Shown in pieces: positions 35,490 to 43,873 of a stretch of 64,000 nucleotides of DNA (the stretch's first letter is position 1; each line of letters starts with the position of its first letter). The stretch spans positions 175,062 to 239,061 of the forward strand of contig NZ_JAFAIX010000006.1 of assembly GCF_019236475.1 (NCBI RefSeq), written 5' to 3'. Made by a program: the position numbers and the translations under genes. The DNA comes from Chitinophaga sp. GTDB taxonomy: Bacteria > Bacteroidota > Bacteroidia > Chitinophagales > Chitinophagaceae. The notes under the pieces are model-generated. The model was not told the origin of the DNA, did no database searches, and saw only the letters and a program-made list of their open reading frames with translations.

Positions 35490-36533
35490 ATGGCAACCAT
35501 CAATTTTGGCGGCGTACTCGAACAAGTAGTAACCAGAGAAGAATTCCCTATGGAAAAAGCTAGGGAAGTGCTGAAAAACGAAGTGATTGCAGTTATCGGT
35601 TATGGTGTACAAGGCCCAGGCCAGGCACTGAACCTGAAAGATAACGGCTTTAACGTTATCGTTGGTCAACGTAAAAACTCTGCAACTTGGGATAAAGCTG
35701 TTGCTGACGGCTGGGTACCAGGCGAAACACTGTTTGACATTGAAGAAGCAGCTGCTAAAGGTACTATTATTCAGTTCCTGCTCTCTGATGCTGGTCAGAT
35801 TACCCTGTGGCCTACTCTGCAAAAACACCTGACACCTGGAAAAGCACTGTACTTCTCTCACGGTTTTGGTATCACTTATAAAGATCAAACAGGTATCGTT
35901 CCTCCTGCTGACGTGGATGTTATCCTGGTAGCTCCTAAAGGCTCCGGTACTTCCCTGCGTCGTCTGTTCCTGGCTGGTCAAGGTCTGAACTCTAGCTACG
36001 CTATCTTCCAAGATGCTACTGGTCGCGCTAAAGAACGCGTTGTGGCACTGGGTATCGGCGTTGGTTCTGGCTACCTGTTCGAAACTGACTTCAAAAAAGA
36101 AGTATTCTCCGATCTGACTGGCGAACGCGGTTCCCTGATGGGTTGTATCCAGGGTATCTTCGCTGCTCAGTACGAAACCCTGCGCAGAAACGGTCACTCT
36201 CCTTCTGAAGCTTTCAACGAAACAGTAGAAGAACTGACTCAATCGCTGATGCCATTGGTAGCAGAAAATGGTATGGACTGGATGTATGCTAACTGCTCTA
36301 CTACTGCTCAGCGCGGTGCGCTCGACTGGTGGAAGAAGTTTAAAGATGCTACTCAGCCTGTATTCGACGAACTGTATGCTAGCGTTGCTGCTGGTAAAGA
36401 AGCTGCACGTTCAATCGCTTCCAACAGTACTCCGGATTACCGCGAGAAACTGAACGAAGAACTGAAAGAACTGCGCGAAAGCGAAATGTGGCAAGCAGGT
36501 GCGGCTGTTCGCAAGCTGCGCCCTAATGCGTAA
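35490..36533 (+). CDS. ilvC: Ketol-acid reductoisomerase (NADP+)
   Basis: A 347-residue class I-length enzyme that isomerises and reduces acetolactate or acetohydroxybutyrate. The Rossmann fold has AVIGYGVQGPGQALNLKDNG and VIVGQRKNSATW; metal-binding carboxylates are around SDLTGERGSLMGCIQG and the C-terminal KARILD-type helices. The GYGVQGPGQ form of the glycine loop is the one usual in Bacteroidota. A 12-bp hairpin follows before ilvA. Confidence 0.96.
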   Translation: MATINFGGVLEQVVTREEFPMEKAREVLKNEVIAVIGYGVQGPGQALNLKDNGFNVIVGQRKNSATWDKAVADGWVPGETLFDIEEAAAKGTIIQFLLSDAGQITLWPTLQKHLTPGKALYFSHGFGITYKDQTGIVPPADVDVILVAPKGSGTSLRRLFLAGQGLNSSYAIFQDATGRAKERVVALGIGVGSGYLFETDFKKEVFSDLTGERGSLMGCIQGIFAAQYETLRRNGHSPSEAFNETVEELTQSLMPLVAENGMDWMYANCSTTAQRGALDWWKKFKDATQPVFDELYASVAAGKEAARSIASNSTPDYREKLNEELKELRESEMWQAGAAVRKLRPNA

Positions 36534-36540
36534 TATACTA

Positions 36541-36587
36541 TAACAGGCTGCAGGGCTGCCTTGCAGCCTGTTATTTCAAATTTTTTC
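36541..36587 (+). terminator. Hairpin between ilvC and ilvA
   Basis: TAACAGGCTGCA (36541-36552) pairs perfectly with TGCAGCCTGTTA (36562-36573), followed by TTTCAAATTTTTTC. It begins 7 bases after the ilvC stop. It may be a partial terminator lowering ilvA expression, since ilvA starts 20 bases later. Confidence 0.6.
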
Positions 36588-36592
36588 TTTTT

Positions 36593-37852
36593 ATGTCCAC
36601 CAATACTACCACGGGCGTCAGCTCACTCAACATACTGGATGCGGCGGTAAAACTGAAACCAGTTGTTAACCGTACTCCACTCACTTACTCCGCAACCCTC
36701 TCCAGACGTTATCAATGCGATGTGTATCTGAAAAGAGAGGATATGCAAATTGTACGATCTTATAAATTGCGTGGGGCATATAACCTGATTAGCAGCCTAC
36801 CTGCCGATTTGCTGGCATTAGGCGTTACCTGTGCAAGCGCAGGTAACCATGCACAGGGCTTTGCCTATGCATGTAAAGCAATGAATATTAAAGGCGTGGT
36901 ATTCATGCCGATTATCACTCCCAAACAAAAGGTAAATCAAGTGCGCATGTTCGGCGGAGAGAACATCGAAATTCGCTTAGTCGGCGATACTTTCGACGAT
37001 TGTTCCGCAGAAGCACAAGCATATACGAAAGCAGCAGGCATGACCTTCATTCCTCCTTTCGATAACCCAAAAATTATTGAAGGACAAGGTACCGTAGCAG
37101 TGGAGATTCTAGAGGATCAATCCCAGGTTGATTTCCTCTTTGTTCCAGTAGGCGGCGGCGGTTTGGCAGCCGGCACTGGTACCTATTTCAAAACGTATAG
37201 TCCTAAAACCCGTATCATCGGAGTAGAACCAGAAGGAGCTGCTTCTATGCTCACCGCGCTGGAAAATGGCGGCCCTGTTACACTCAACGAAATCGAAAGA
37301 TTCGTAGACGGTGCTGCTGTGAAACGCGTAGGTACACTCAATTACGAAATTTGCAAGGAAGTACTGGAGAAAATGCACCTCGTAAACGAAGGGAAAGTAT
37401 GCTCCACCATCCTGAAATTATATAATGAAGATGCCATCGTTGTAGAACCTGCCGGCGCCCTCTCCATAGCGGCCCTGGACGATTTTGCCGATGAAATCCG
37501 CGGGAAGAAAGTAGTCTGCGTTATCAGCGGTAGCAATAACGATATCGACCGCATGCAGGAAATCAAAGAGAGATCACTGCTCTACGAAGGACTGAAACAT
37601 TACTTTATTGTACGTTTCGCACAACGTCCAGGTGCATTGAAAGAATTCCTGAATCACATGCTGGGCCCAAATGACGATATCACCCGCTTCGAATACATCC
37701 AGAAGCATAACAAAGAATCCGGTCCTGCACTGATTGGTATTGAACTAGGAAGGAAAGAAGACTATGATGTGCTGATTGCCAACTTCCGGAAGTACAACCT
37801 GAATTTTACAGAATTGAATAAAGATGATAACCTGTTCGGCTATCTCGTTTAA
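36593..37852 (+). CDS. ilvA: Threonine dehydratase, biosynthetic
   Basis: A 419-residue PLP enzyme that deaminates threonine to 2-ketobutyrate, the entry to isoleucine synthesis. The PLP lysine is in IVRSYKLRGAYNL, the substrate loop is SAGNHAQGFAYA, and the cofactor phosphate loop is PVGGGGLAAGTG. The C-terminal part (about 335-419, FIVRFAQRPGALKEFLNHM) is a single ACT-like regulatory domain, as in the shorter IlvA type. It ends the ilv cluster; no leu genes are nearby. A double-hairpin repeat follows at once. Confidence 0.95.
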   Translation: MSTNTTTGVSSLNILDAAVKLKPVVNRTPLTYSATLSRRYQCDVYLKREDMQIVRSYKLRGAYNLISSLPADLLALGVTCASAGNHAQGFAYACKAMNIKGVVFMPIITPKQKVNQVRMFGGENIEIRLVGDTFDDCSAEAQAYTKAAGMTFIPPFDNPKIIEGQGTVAVEILEDQSQVDFLFVPVGGGGLAAGTGTYFKTYSPKTRIIGVEPEGAASMLTALENGGPVTLNEIERFVDGAAVKRVGTLNYEICKEVLEKMHLVNEGKVCSTILKLYNEDAIVVEPAGALSIAALDDFADEIRGKKVVCVISGSNNDIDRMQEIKERSLLYEGLKHYFIVRFAQRPGALKEFLNHMLGPNDDITRFEYIQKHNKESGPALIGIELGRKEDYDVLIANFRKYNLNFTELNKDDNLFGYLV

Positions 37853-37942
37853 CAAAATTCTCCTGACTATCGTCCCTGCCCAGCGGGCAGGCATCACGAA
37901 AAAATAAAAAACCGGAATTGACGCAGTCAATTCCGGTTTTTT
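37853..37942. repeat. Double-hairpin repeat element, copy C
   Basis: The head is AATTCTCCTG. Hairpin 1 is eroded: a 7-bp core (37875-37881 with 37885-37891, loop AGC) with mismatched outer arms. Hairpin 2 is intact, a 17-bp stem (37906-37922 with 37926-37942, loop GCA) with core TTGAC/GTCAA and its own outer arm (CCGGAA/TTCCGG). It lies between convergent ilvA and the alcohol dehydrogenase gene. Confidence 0.78.
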
Positions 37943-37974
37943 GATACAGCTACTTTTTTAGTTATAACTACTGC

Positions 37975-39024
37975 CTATTTCTTCAAACTGGCAATGTCTA
38001 TCACAAACCTGTATTTCACATCTCCCTTCATCATACGTTCATAAGACTCATTTATCTTGGAGATGTCAATCACTTCTACATCAGCAGTAATATTGTGAGC
38101 GGCGCAATAGTCCAGCATTTCCTGGGTTTCACGTATGCCACCAATCAATGAACCTGCTATGCTGCGACGTCCTAGGATAAGCTGAATAGCCGGCACCTGA
38201 GAGGCTTCCGGCGGTACGCCGAGGCAGATCATTACACCATTCAGATTCAGCAGGGATAAGTATTTACTGTATTCGTGTGGAGCAGATATGGTGTTGATGA
38301 GAAAATCAAATTGGTTACGCAAAGCTTTCATATGCTCCTCATCTTTGATCAGCGCAAAGTGATGTGCACCAAGTCTTCTGGCATCCTGTTCTTTGGAAGG
38401 AGAGGTACTCAGCATCGTTACTTCTGCACCCATAGAAGCCGCTAGTTTTACCGCCATATGTCCTAGGCCACCCAGACCGAGTACCGCTACTTTATGTCCC
38501 TTGCCTACTTTCCAGTAACGCAGCGGAGAGTAAGTGGTAATACCGGCACAGAGCAAGGGCGCTACGCCATCCAGGGGTAATTTGTCGGACACATGCAGGG
38601 TGTATTTTTCATCCACTACAATTTGGGTGGAATAACCGCCATAGGTGGGCGTTTTGCGATCCATCTCCGTACCGTTGTAAGTGGCGGCATTGCCTTTTTC
38701 GCAATACTGTTCTTCTCCTGCTTTGCAAGGATGACATTCCCTGCAAGAGTCTACGAAACAGCCTACGCCAGCGAGATCGCCTACTTTGAAATTTTTTACG
38801 GATGATCCGATTTCAGTAATCCTGCCTACAATTTCATGGCCGGGCACCATTGGATACAAAGACCCTCCCCATTCGTCTCGTACTTGGTGGATATCGGAGT
38901 GACATACGCCGCAGTAAAGGATATCAATGCGTACATCATGTGCACCTACTGGGCGCCTCTCGAAACTCCAGGGGCCTAGTGGAGTGGTGGCGCTTTGCGC
39001 CGCATAAGCTTGGGTTGCGTTCAT
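37975..39024 (-). CDS. Zinc-dependent NAD(P) alcohol dehydrogenase, cinnamyl-alcohol-dehydrogenase/YahK type
   Basis: A 349-residue medium-chain dehydrogenase. Catalytic zinc ligands are in YCGVCHSDIHQVRDEW and PMVPGHEIVGRI; structural zinc cysteines in CRECHPCKAGEEQYCEKG; the Rossmann loop is AVLGLGGLGHMAVKLA. The sequence pattern is like broad-specificity aldehyde reductases such as E. coli YahK, which reduce aldehydes with NADPH. It is a single-gene unit facing the copy C repeat. The physiological substrate is unknown. Confidence 0.92.
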   Translation of the reverse strand: MNATQAYAAQSATTPLGPWSFERRPVGAHDVRIDILYCGVCHSDIHQVRDEWGGSLYPMVPGHEIVGRITEIGSSVKNFKVGDLAGVGCFVDSCRECHPCKAGEEQYCEKGNAATYNGTEMDRKTPTYGGYSTQIVVDEKYTLHVSDKLPLDGVAPLLCAGITTYSPLRYWKVGKGHKVAVLGLGGLGHMAVKLAASMGAEVTMLSTSPSKEQDARRLGAHHFALIKDEEHMKALRNQFDFLINTISAPHEYSKYLSLLNLNGVMICLGVPPEASQVPAIQLILGRRSIAGSLIGGIRETQEMLDYCAAHNITADVEVIDISKINESYERMMKGDVKYRFVIDIASLKK

Positions 39025-39111
39025 GAGGAAAAAATTTTAACTAAGCTACGGATTTTGTAGATTGAATACGGTTTTGGTATCCCGATTACTCATCATGCAA
39101 AATATTACGAT

Positions 39112-39912
39112 ATGGACCTGCAATTAAAAGGAAAAGTAGCCATCGTTACAGGAGGTAGCAAAGGAATTGGAAAAGCCATTGCAGAAGCGCTCCTGAAAGA
39201 AGGCGCTAAAGTGATTATCAGCGCAAGGAATACGGATGAGGTGGAAGACGCTGCTGCAACGCTCCGCCTCGATGGTTATGATGTAACCGCTGTACAAGCA
39301 GATATGTCCATAAAGTCGGATCTGGAACAACTAGTGGCCGCTACTTTGCACCGCTACGGACGTATAGATATCCTGGTCAATAATGCCGGCACCATTGATA
39401 CCATTGCGCCCATCAATGAAATCTCACTAGGCCAGTGGCGATATATCTTCGAAGTCAATTTCTTTGGCGTCGTAGAGCTGACCAACCTCGTGATTCCCGT
39501 CATGCTGAAAGAAAAAGGCGGACGCATCATCAATATCTCCTCAGAAAATGCAGTTCAACCAGATCGCATGATGGCACATTATAACGCTACAAAAGCGGCT
39601 TTGAATAATTATTCCAAAACCTTATCCATGGCTTATGGCAAGGATAATATTTTGGTAAACACTGTATCACCGGCCTTTATCCGTACGCCATTGCTAGATG
39701 ATATGTTGGATAAAATAGCGAAAGAAGCAAACACAACCAGGGAAGAGGCTACCCGTACATTCCTGAAAGAAAATCGCCCTTACCAAGTATTGGGTAGAGC
39801 AGGTCAGATGGAGGAAACAGCCGGCATCGTTGCCTTCCTGGCTTCAGAACAGGCTTCATTCATTACTGGCGCCGTATTTCGGGTAGATGGCGGCTCTGTT
39901 GGTACCGTATAA
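39112..39912 (+). CDS. Short-chain dehydrogenase/reductase (SDR)
   Basis: A 266-residue classical SDR. Cofactor motif TGGSKGIGKAIAEALL, structural NNAG in DILVNNAGTID, and catalytic Ser, Tyr and Lys in INISSENAVQPDR and HYNATKAALNNY. ISARNTDEVEDA suggests NADP preference because Arg follows the second strand. The FAD oxidoreductase gene starts 12 bases downstream, so the two are probably co-expressed. Substrate unknown. Confidence 0.92.
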   Translation: MDLQLKGKVAIVTGGSKGIGKAIAEALLKEGAKVIISARNTDEVEDAAATLRLDGYDVTAVQADMSIKSDLEQLVAATLHRYGRIDILVNNAGTIDTIAPINEISLGQWRYIFEVNFFGVVELTNLVIPVMLKEKGGRIINISSENAVQPDRMMAHYNATKAALNNYSKTLSMAYGKDNILVNTVSPAFIRTPLLDDMLDKIAKEANTTREEATRTFLKENRPYQVLGRAGQMEETAGIVAFLASEQASFITGAVFRVDGGSVGTV

Positions 39913-39924
39913 ATTTTTAGAGAG

Positions 39925-41061
39925 ATGCTGAGTTATTGGGAAAAAACTAGCTTACTACAATACGATTATATCATCGTTGGCAGCGGAATTGTAGGATTGT
40001 CTGCCGCTATCAGTATCAAAGAGGCGGATGAAAATGCCCGCGTACTGGTACTGGAAAGAGAAGTATTGCCTACTGGGGCCAGTACTAAAAATGCGGGCTT
40101 TGCCTGTATCGGTAGTCTGACGGAAATCCTCTCTGATCTGCAAACCATGCCGGAGCCAGACGTGCTCCAGTTGGTCCAAATGCGGTATGAAGGATTGCAA
40201 CTACTCCGCCAACGCCTGGGCGATAACCCTATCGGCTATACGGAAAATGGTAGCTATGAACTCATCACCACCCACGATGAATGGGCACTTGATAAAATAG
40301 AACAAGTGAACTCCCTACTAGGGCACTTCTTCCCACAGAAAGCTTTTTCAATCGCTAGTAGTAAACTCCCCGAATTCGGATTCGACCGAAATACCGTGAA
40401 AGCCATCGTCAGCAATAATTACGAAGGCGAATTACATACAGGGAAAATGATGCGTAGCCTGATTGACCTGGCATTTCGTTTAGGCGTTGAAGTGAAAACC
40501 GGCGCCACGGTTACAAGAGTGGAAGATTTGCAGCATAGCGTAAATGTGGTTGTGCCGCATCATCTCTTGCAGGAAGATCTAATCTTCAGCGCCCGGAAAC
40601 TCATCATTTGTACCAATGCTTTTACAAAAGAGTTGTTGCAGGATCAGGGAGACACGGTTCCGGGACGCGGCCAAGTGCTCATCACCAATCCGATACCAGG
40701 ACTCCCTTTCAAAGGAATTTTTCATTTTGAAGAAGGATTCTATTATTTCCGCGAACTCGAAGGTAGAGTGCTCTTTGGAGGCGGCCGCCAATTGGATTTC
40801 GCCGGAGAATCCACTACCAGCTTCGCCTACAACGATCGCATTCAATATGAACTAGAAAACTTATTACGTAAGGTTATTCTTCCTAACCACTCCTTCACCA
40901 TCGCCGACAGATGGACCGGCATTATGGCCTTCGGAAAAACCAAACAACCCATCATCCGCAATCATTCCACTAATATCACACTAGGCGTAAGAATGGGAGG
41001 GATGGGCGTTGCCATAGGATCAAAGGTAGGAGCACAACTAGCCCATATGGCAATGCAATAA
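39925..41061 (+). CDS. FAD-dependent oxidoreductase of the DAO/DadA family
   Basis: A 378-residue flavoenzyme with the FAD-binding fold DYIIVGSGIVGLSAAISIKE at residues 14-33, then GASTKNAGFACIGS, characteristic of D-amino-acid oxidase/glycine oxidase-like proteins. The C-terminal FAD motif is GVRMGGMGVAIGSKVGAQLA. It probably oxidises an amine or amino acid, but the substrate is not evident. It follows the SDR by 12 bases; a double-hairpin repeat closes the unit. Confidence 0.88.
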   Translation: MLSYWEKTSLLQYDYIIVGSGIVGLSAAISIKEADENARVLVLEREVLPTGASTKNAGFACIGSLTEILSDLQTMPEPDVLQLVQMRYEGLQLLRQRLGDNPIGYTENGSYELITTHDEWALDKIEQVNSLLGHFFPQKAFSIASSKLPEFGFDRNTVKAIVSNNYEGELHTGKMMRSLIDLAFRLGVEVKTGATVTRVEDLQHSVNVVVPHHLLQEDLIFSARKLIICTNAFTKELLQDQGDTVPGRGQVLITNPIPGLPFKGIFHFEEGFYYFRELEGRVLFGGGRQLDFAGESTTSFAYNDRIQYELENLLRKVILPNHSFTIADRWTGIMAFGKTKQPIIRNHSTNITLGVRMGGMGVAIGSKVGAQLAHMAMQ

Positions 41062-41110
41062 TGCCCTACTTGTAATGAGCAAATACTGAAAAAAATCCAA
41101 ATAAGAAAAA

Positions 41111-41209
41111 GGCAAAACTCTCCTGTCTGTCGTCCCTGGCCAGCGGCCAGGGACGACGAAAAAAAAAGAAGTGAATTTGACGTCGCAGACGTCAAATTCA
41201 CTTCTTTTT
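41111..41209. repeat. Double-hairpin repeat element, copy D
   Basis: The head is AACTCTCCTGTC. Hairpin 1: 13-bp stem (41129-41141 with 41145-41157, loop AGC). Hairpin 2: 22-bp perfect stem (41163-41184 with 41188-41209, loop GCA), inner core TTTGACGTC/GACGTCAAA identical to copy A but outer arm GAAGTGAA/TTCACTTC unique to this copy. It lies 50 bases after the FAD oxidoreductase stop. Confidence 0.8.
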
Positions 41210-41299
41210 GCAATCCATTGCTAAGATTATTATCCCCGTTCCTAATACCCGTTTAACCCCAGTATTGACAGGGCTTTCTATTTTACATATTTTGGGGCA

Positions 41300-43678
41300 A
41301 TGAGAAAGTTGCTAGTATTCGCCCTCTTGGCGACCAATTCCACGTTTGCGCAGCAGAAACCCTTAAAGCTGTGGTACAAACAGCCCGCCGAAAAATGGAT
41401 GGAAGCCTTGCCCATAGGCAATGGCCGACTAGGAGGCATGGTCTTCAGTCATCCCCAATCAGAAACTATTCAAGTGAACGAACAAAGCCTTTGGGCTGGC
41501 GTGAAATTCAATGACGCTAACCCTGGTAGTCTTCGTGTACTCGATACCGTAAGACAACTCCTGTTCCAAGGGAAAACGTCAGAAGCCGCTGCCCTGGCTC
41601 GTCCCAACATGGTAGCCGTAAATGGTGAAAACTCCACCACACTGGCCAGGAGCTTCCGTTCCTATCAAACCCTGATGAATGTAAACCTCCTCATGGATAG
41701 GCGGGAGTTTAGCAATTTTTCTAGGGAATTGGATCTCACCACAGGTGTTGTTACCAGTACCTATACGAAAGAGGGCGTGACATATAAAGAAGAAGCCTTC
41801 AGTTCTGCTCCGGGAAATGTAATGGTAGTAAGACTTACCGCCAGTACGCCTAAAGCCCTGAACACTACCATTTACGTGAACCGCCCAGACGATAGCAAAG
41901 GAGCTACCACTTTGTACAAGGATTGCACTACCCGCACAGCAGGCATTAATCGTATTTTACTCAGCGGTCAAATTGTGGATACAAACCCCGCAGAAGGCCC
42001 AGAAGGGAAACATATGAAATTCGCAGGATCTGTGACCGTAGTGAAACAGAACGGTACCCTAAATGCAGTAACCGACAGTCTGAAGATCCAAGGAGCCAGC
42101 GAAATAGTGCTACTCATCGATGGCGCTACCAACTATGATTTCCCGCGTCTCTCTATAAACGATAATACAGACCCTGTACAGTTGCTGAACAAAGCGGCTG
42201 CTAAGCTGAAAGGCCAATCTTGGGAAAGTCTCCTGGCCGCGCATGTGAAAGACCATGCTGCTTTGATGAACCGGGTACAATTCTCCCTAGGTACCGATGG
42301 AAAGGATATTCCCACCGATGAAAGGTTGCAAGCCGTTAAAAATGGGGCCTATGATCCAGAGTTAACCACGTTGTTATTCCAGTATGGTCGATATCTCTTG
42401 CTGGGTTCTTCCCGCGCACCAGGTGTTTTGCCGGCTAACTTACAAGGTATCTGGAATAATCATATCAATGCCCCTTGGCAGTCCGATTTCCACACCAATA
42501 TCAACCTCCAGATGAATTACTGGCAAGCGGAATCTGGTAATTTGTCGGAAACGGTGTTGCCACTGGTGAATTTTATCAATAATATTCGTCCGGAAGGTCG
42601 TATGACGGCGCGTAAAATGTACGGTGCCCGCGGCTGGACGATGCACCATGCTACGGATGCTTTCGGGAAAACTGGGTTACAGAATGAAATGTTTTACGGC
42701 ACTTTCCCGATGGGCACCACCTGGGTGCTGATGCATTTCTGGGATCACTATGATTACAACCGTAATCTGAAGTTCCTGTCGGATACCGCTTATCCCGCGA
42801 TGTATGAACATGCACAGTTTATCAAGGATTTCTTGGTGAAAAGTCCGGAAGGATACCTGGTTTCCGCGCCGGCCTACTCTCCTGAAAACTGGTATGTAGA
42901 TCCCGTAACAGGTAAAAATCAATCACTTACCTACGGTCCTACGATGGATAACCAAATTATCCGCGAATTCCTGACCCGCTATATAACGGCAGCGCATATA
43001 CTGAAAAAAGATGCTGCCTTTGCTGATAGCATGCAACAGGTCATTAGCAAGCTTCCGCCCACCAAGATAGGGCAGGACGGCCGTATCCTGGAATGGATCA
43101 AAGAATACAAGGAAGAAGATCCAGGTCATCGACATATGTCGCACTTATTCAGCCTGTACCCAGGAAATCAAATCAATGAACATACGCCAGACCTCTATGC
43201 CGCGGCCCGTAAAACCCTGGAATACCGCCTGTCGCATGGTGGTGGCCATACTGGTTGGTCTCGTGCATGGATCATTAACTTCTATGCCCGCTTGAAAGAT
43301 GGGGAGAAGGTATATGAAAACGTACAGGCATTGTTTAAGAAATCCATCTACAGCAACCTTTTTGATGATCATCCACCATTCCAGATCGACGGTAATTTCG
43401 GTTCAGCGGCTGGTATCACTGAGGCCCTAGTTCAGAGTAATGATGGTGTAATTGAGTTGCTGCCTGCCCTCCCTGCTGCCTGGAAAGAGGGAAATATTTC
43501 TGGTATCCGGACCAGGGGAGGTTTTGAAGTAAGTATTTCCTGGAAAGATCATCAGCTTACAAAAGGCAGTTTGAAATCGCTCACAGGTGAAAAGGTAACG
43601 GTGACGTATAATGGAAAATCCGTGCAACTGCAACCCGCAAAAGGCCAGACAGTAGCCCTGGAAGGTATTGTTCGGTAA
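41300..43678 (+). CDS. Alpha-L-fucosidase, GH95
   Basis: A 792-residue glycoside hydrolase of family 95 that cleaves terminal fucose (usually alpha-1,2), with inversion; some members act on L-galactose. The N-terminus has a short signal peptide (MRKLLVFALLATNSTFA) and LWYKQPAEKWMEALPIGNGR, the typical opening of GH95. Later blocks include NLQGIWNNHINAPWQSDFHT, MNYWQAESGNLSE, and HRHMSHLFSLYPGNQI. Together with the GH29 enzyme at 26150 the cell has two unrelated fucosidases. It stands alone between the copy D repeat and a terminator. Confidence 0.95.
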   Translation: MRKLLVFALLATNSTFAQQKPLKLWYKQPAEKWMEALPIGNGRLGGMVFSHPQSETIQVNEQSLWAGVKFNDANPGSLRVLDTVRQLLFQGKTSEAAALARPNMVAVNGENSTTLARSFRSYQTLMNVNLLMDRREFSNFSRELDLTTGVVTSTYTKEGVTYKEEAFSSAPGNVMVVRLTASTPKALNTTIYVNRPDDSKGATTLYKDCTTRTAGINRILLSGQIVDTNPAEGPEGKHMKFAGSVTVVKQNGTLNAVTDSLKIQGASEIVLLIDGATNYDFPRLSINDNTDPVQLLNKAAAKLKGQSWESLLAAHVKDHAALMNRVQFSLGTDGKDIPTDERLQAVKNGAYDPELTTLLFQYGRYLLLGSSRAPGVLPANLQGIWNNHINAPWQSDFHTNINLQMNYWQAESGNLSETVLPLVNFINNIRPEGRMTARKMYGARGWTMHHATDAFGKTGLQNEMFYGTFPMGTTWVLMHFWDHYDYNRNLKFLSDTAYPAMYEHAQFIKDFLVKSPEGYLVSAPAYSPENWYVDPVTGKNQSLTYGPTMDNQIIREFLTRYITAAHILKKDAAFADSMQQVISKLPPTKIGQDGRILEWIKEYKEEDPGHRHMSHLFSLYPGNQINEHTPDLYAAARKTLEYRLSHGGGHTGWSRAWIINFYARLKDGEKVYENVQALFKKSIYSNLFDDHPPFQIDGNFGSAAGITEALVQSNDGVIELLPALPAAWKEGNISGIRTRGGFEVSISWKDHQLTKGSLKSLTGEKVTVTYNGKSVQLQPAKGQTVALEGIVR

Positions 43679-43756
43679 ATTTGATGGGTGTCAAATGTTA
43701 CATTTTTTGTTAACGGACTTTGATATGTGACAGAAAATGATAGTTTTGAACCCACC

Positions 43757-43795
43757 CTAAAAACCGCAGATTTTTGACTGCGGTTTTTAGTTTTG
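43757..43795 (+). terminator. Terminator after the GH95 gene
   Basis: A perfect 13-bp stem CTAAAAACCGCAG / CTGCGGTTTTTAG (43757-43769 with 43778-43790), then TTTTG. Confidence 0.85.
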
Positions 43796-43873
43796 ATGGG
43801 ATGTAAGGGTATTTTTTACATTTATTTCGCTAAATTGTTCCGCTATTAATTTTAACAACCACGTTTGAACGTT

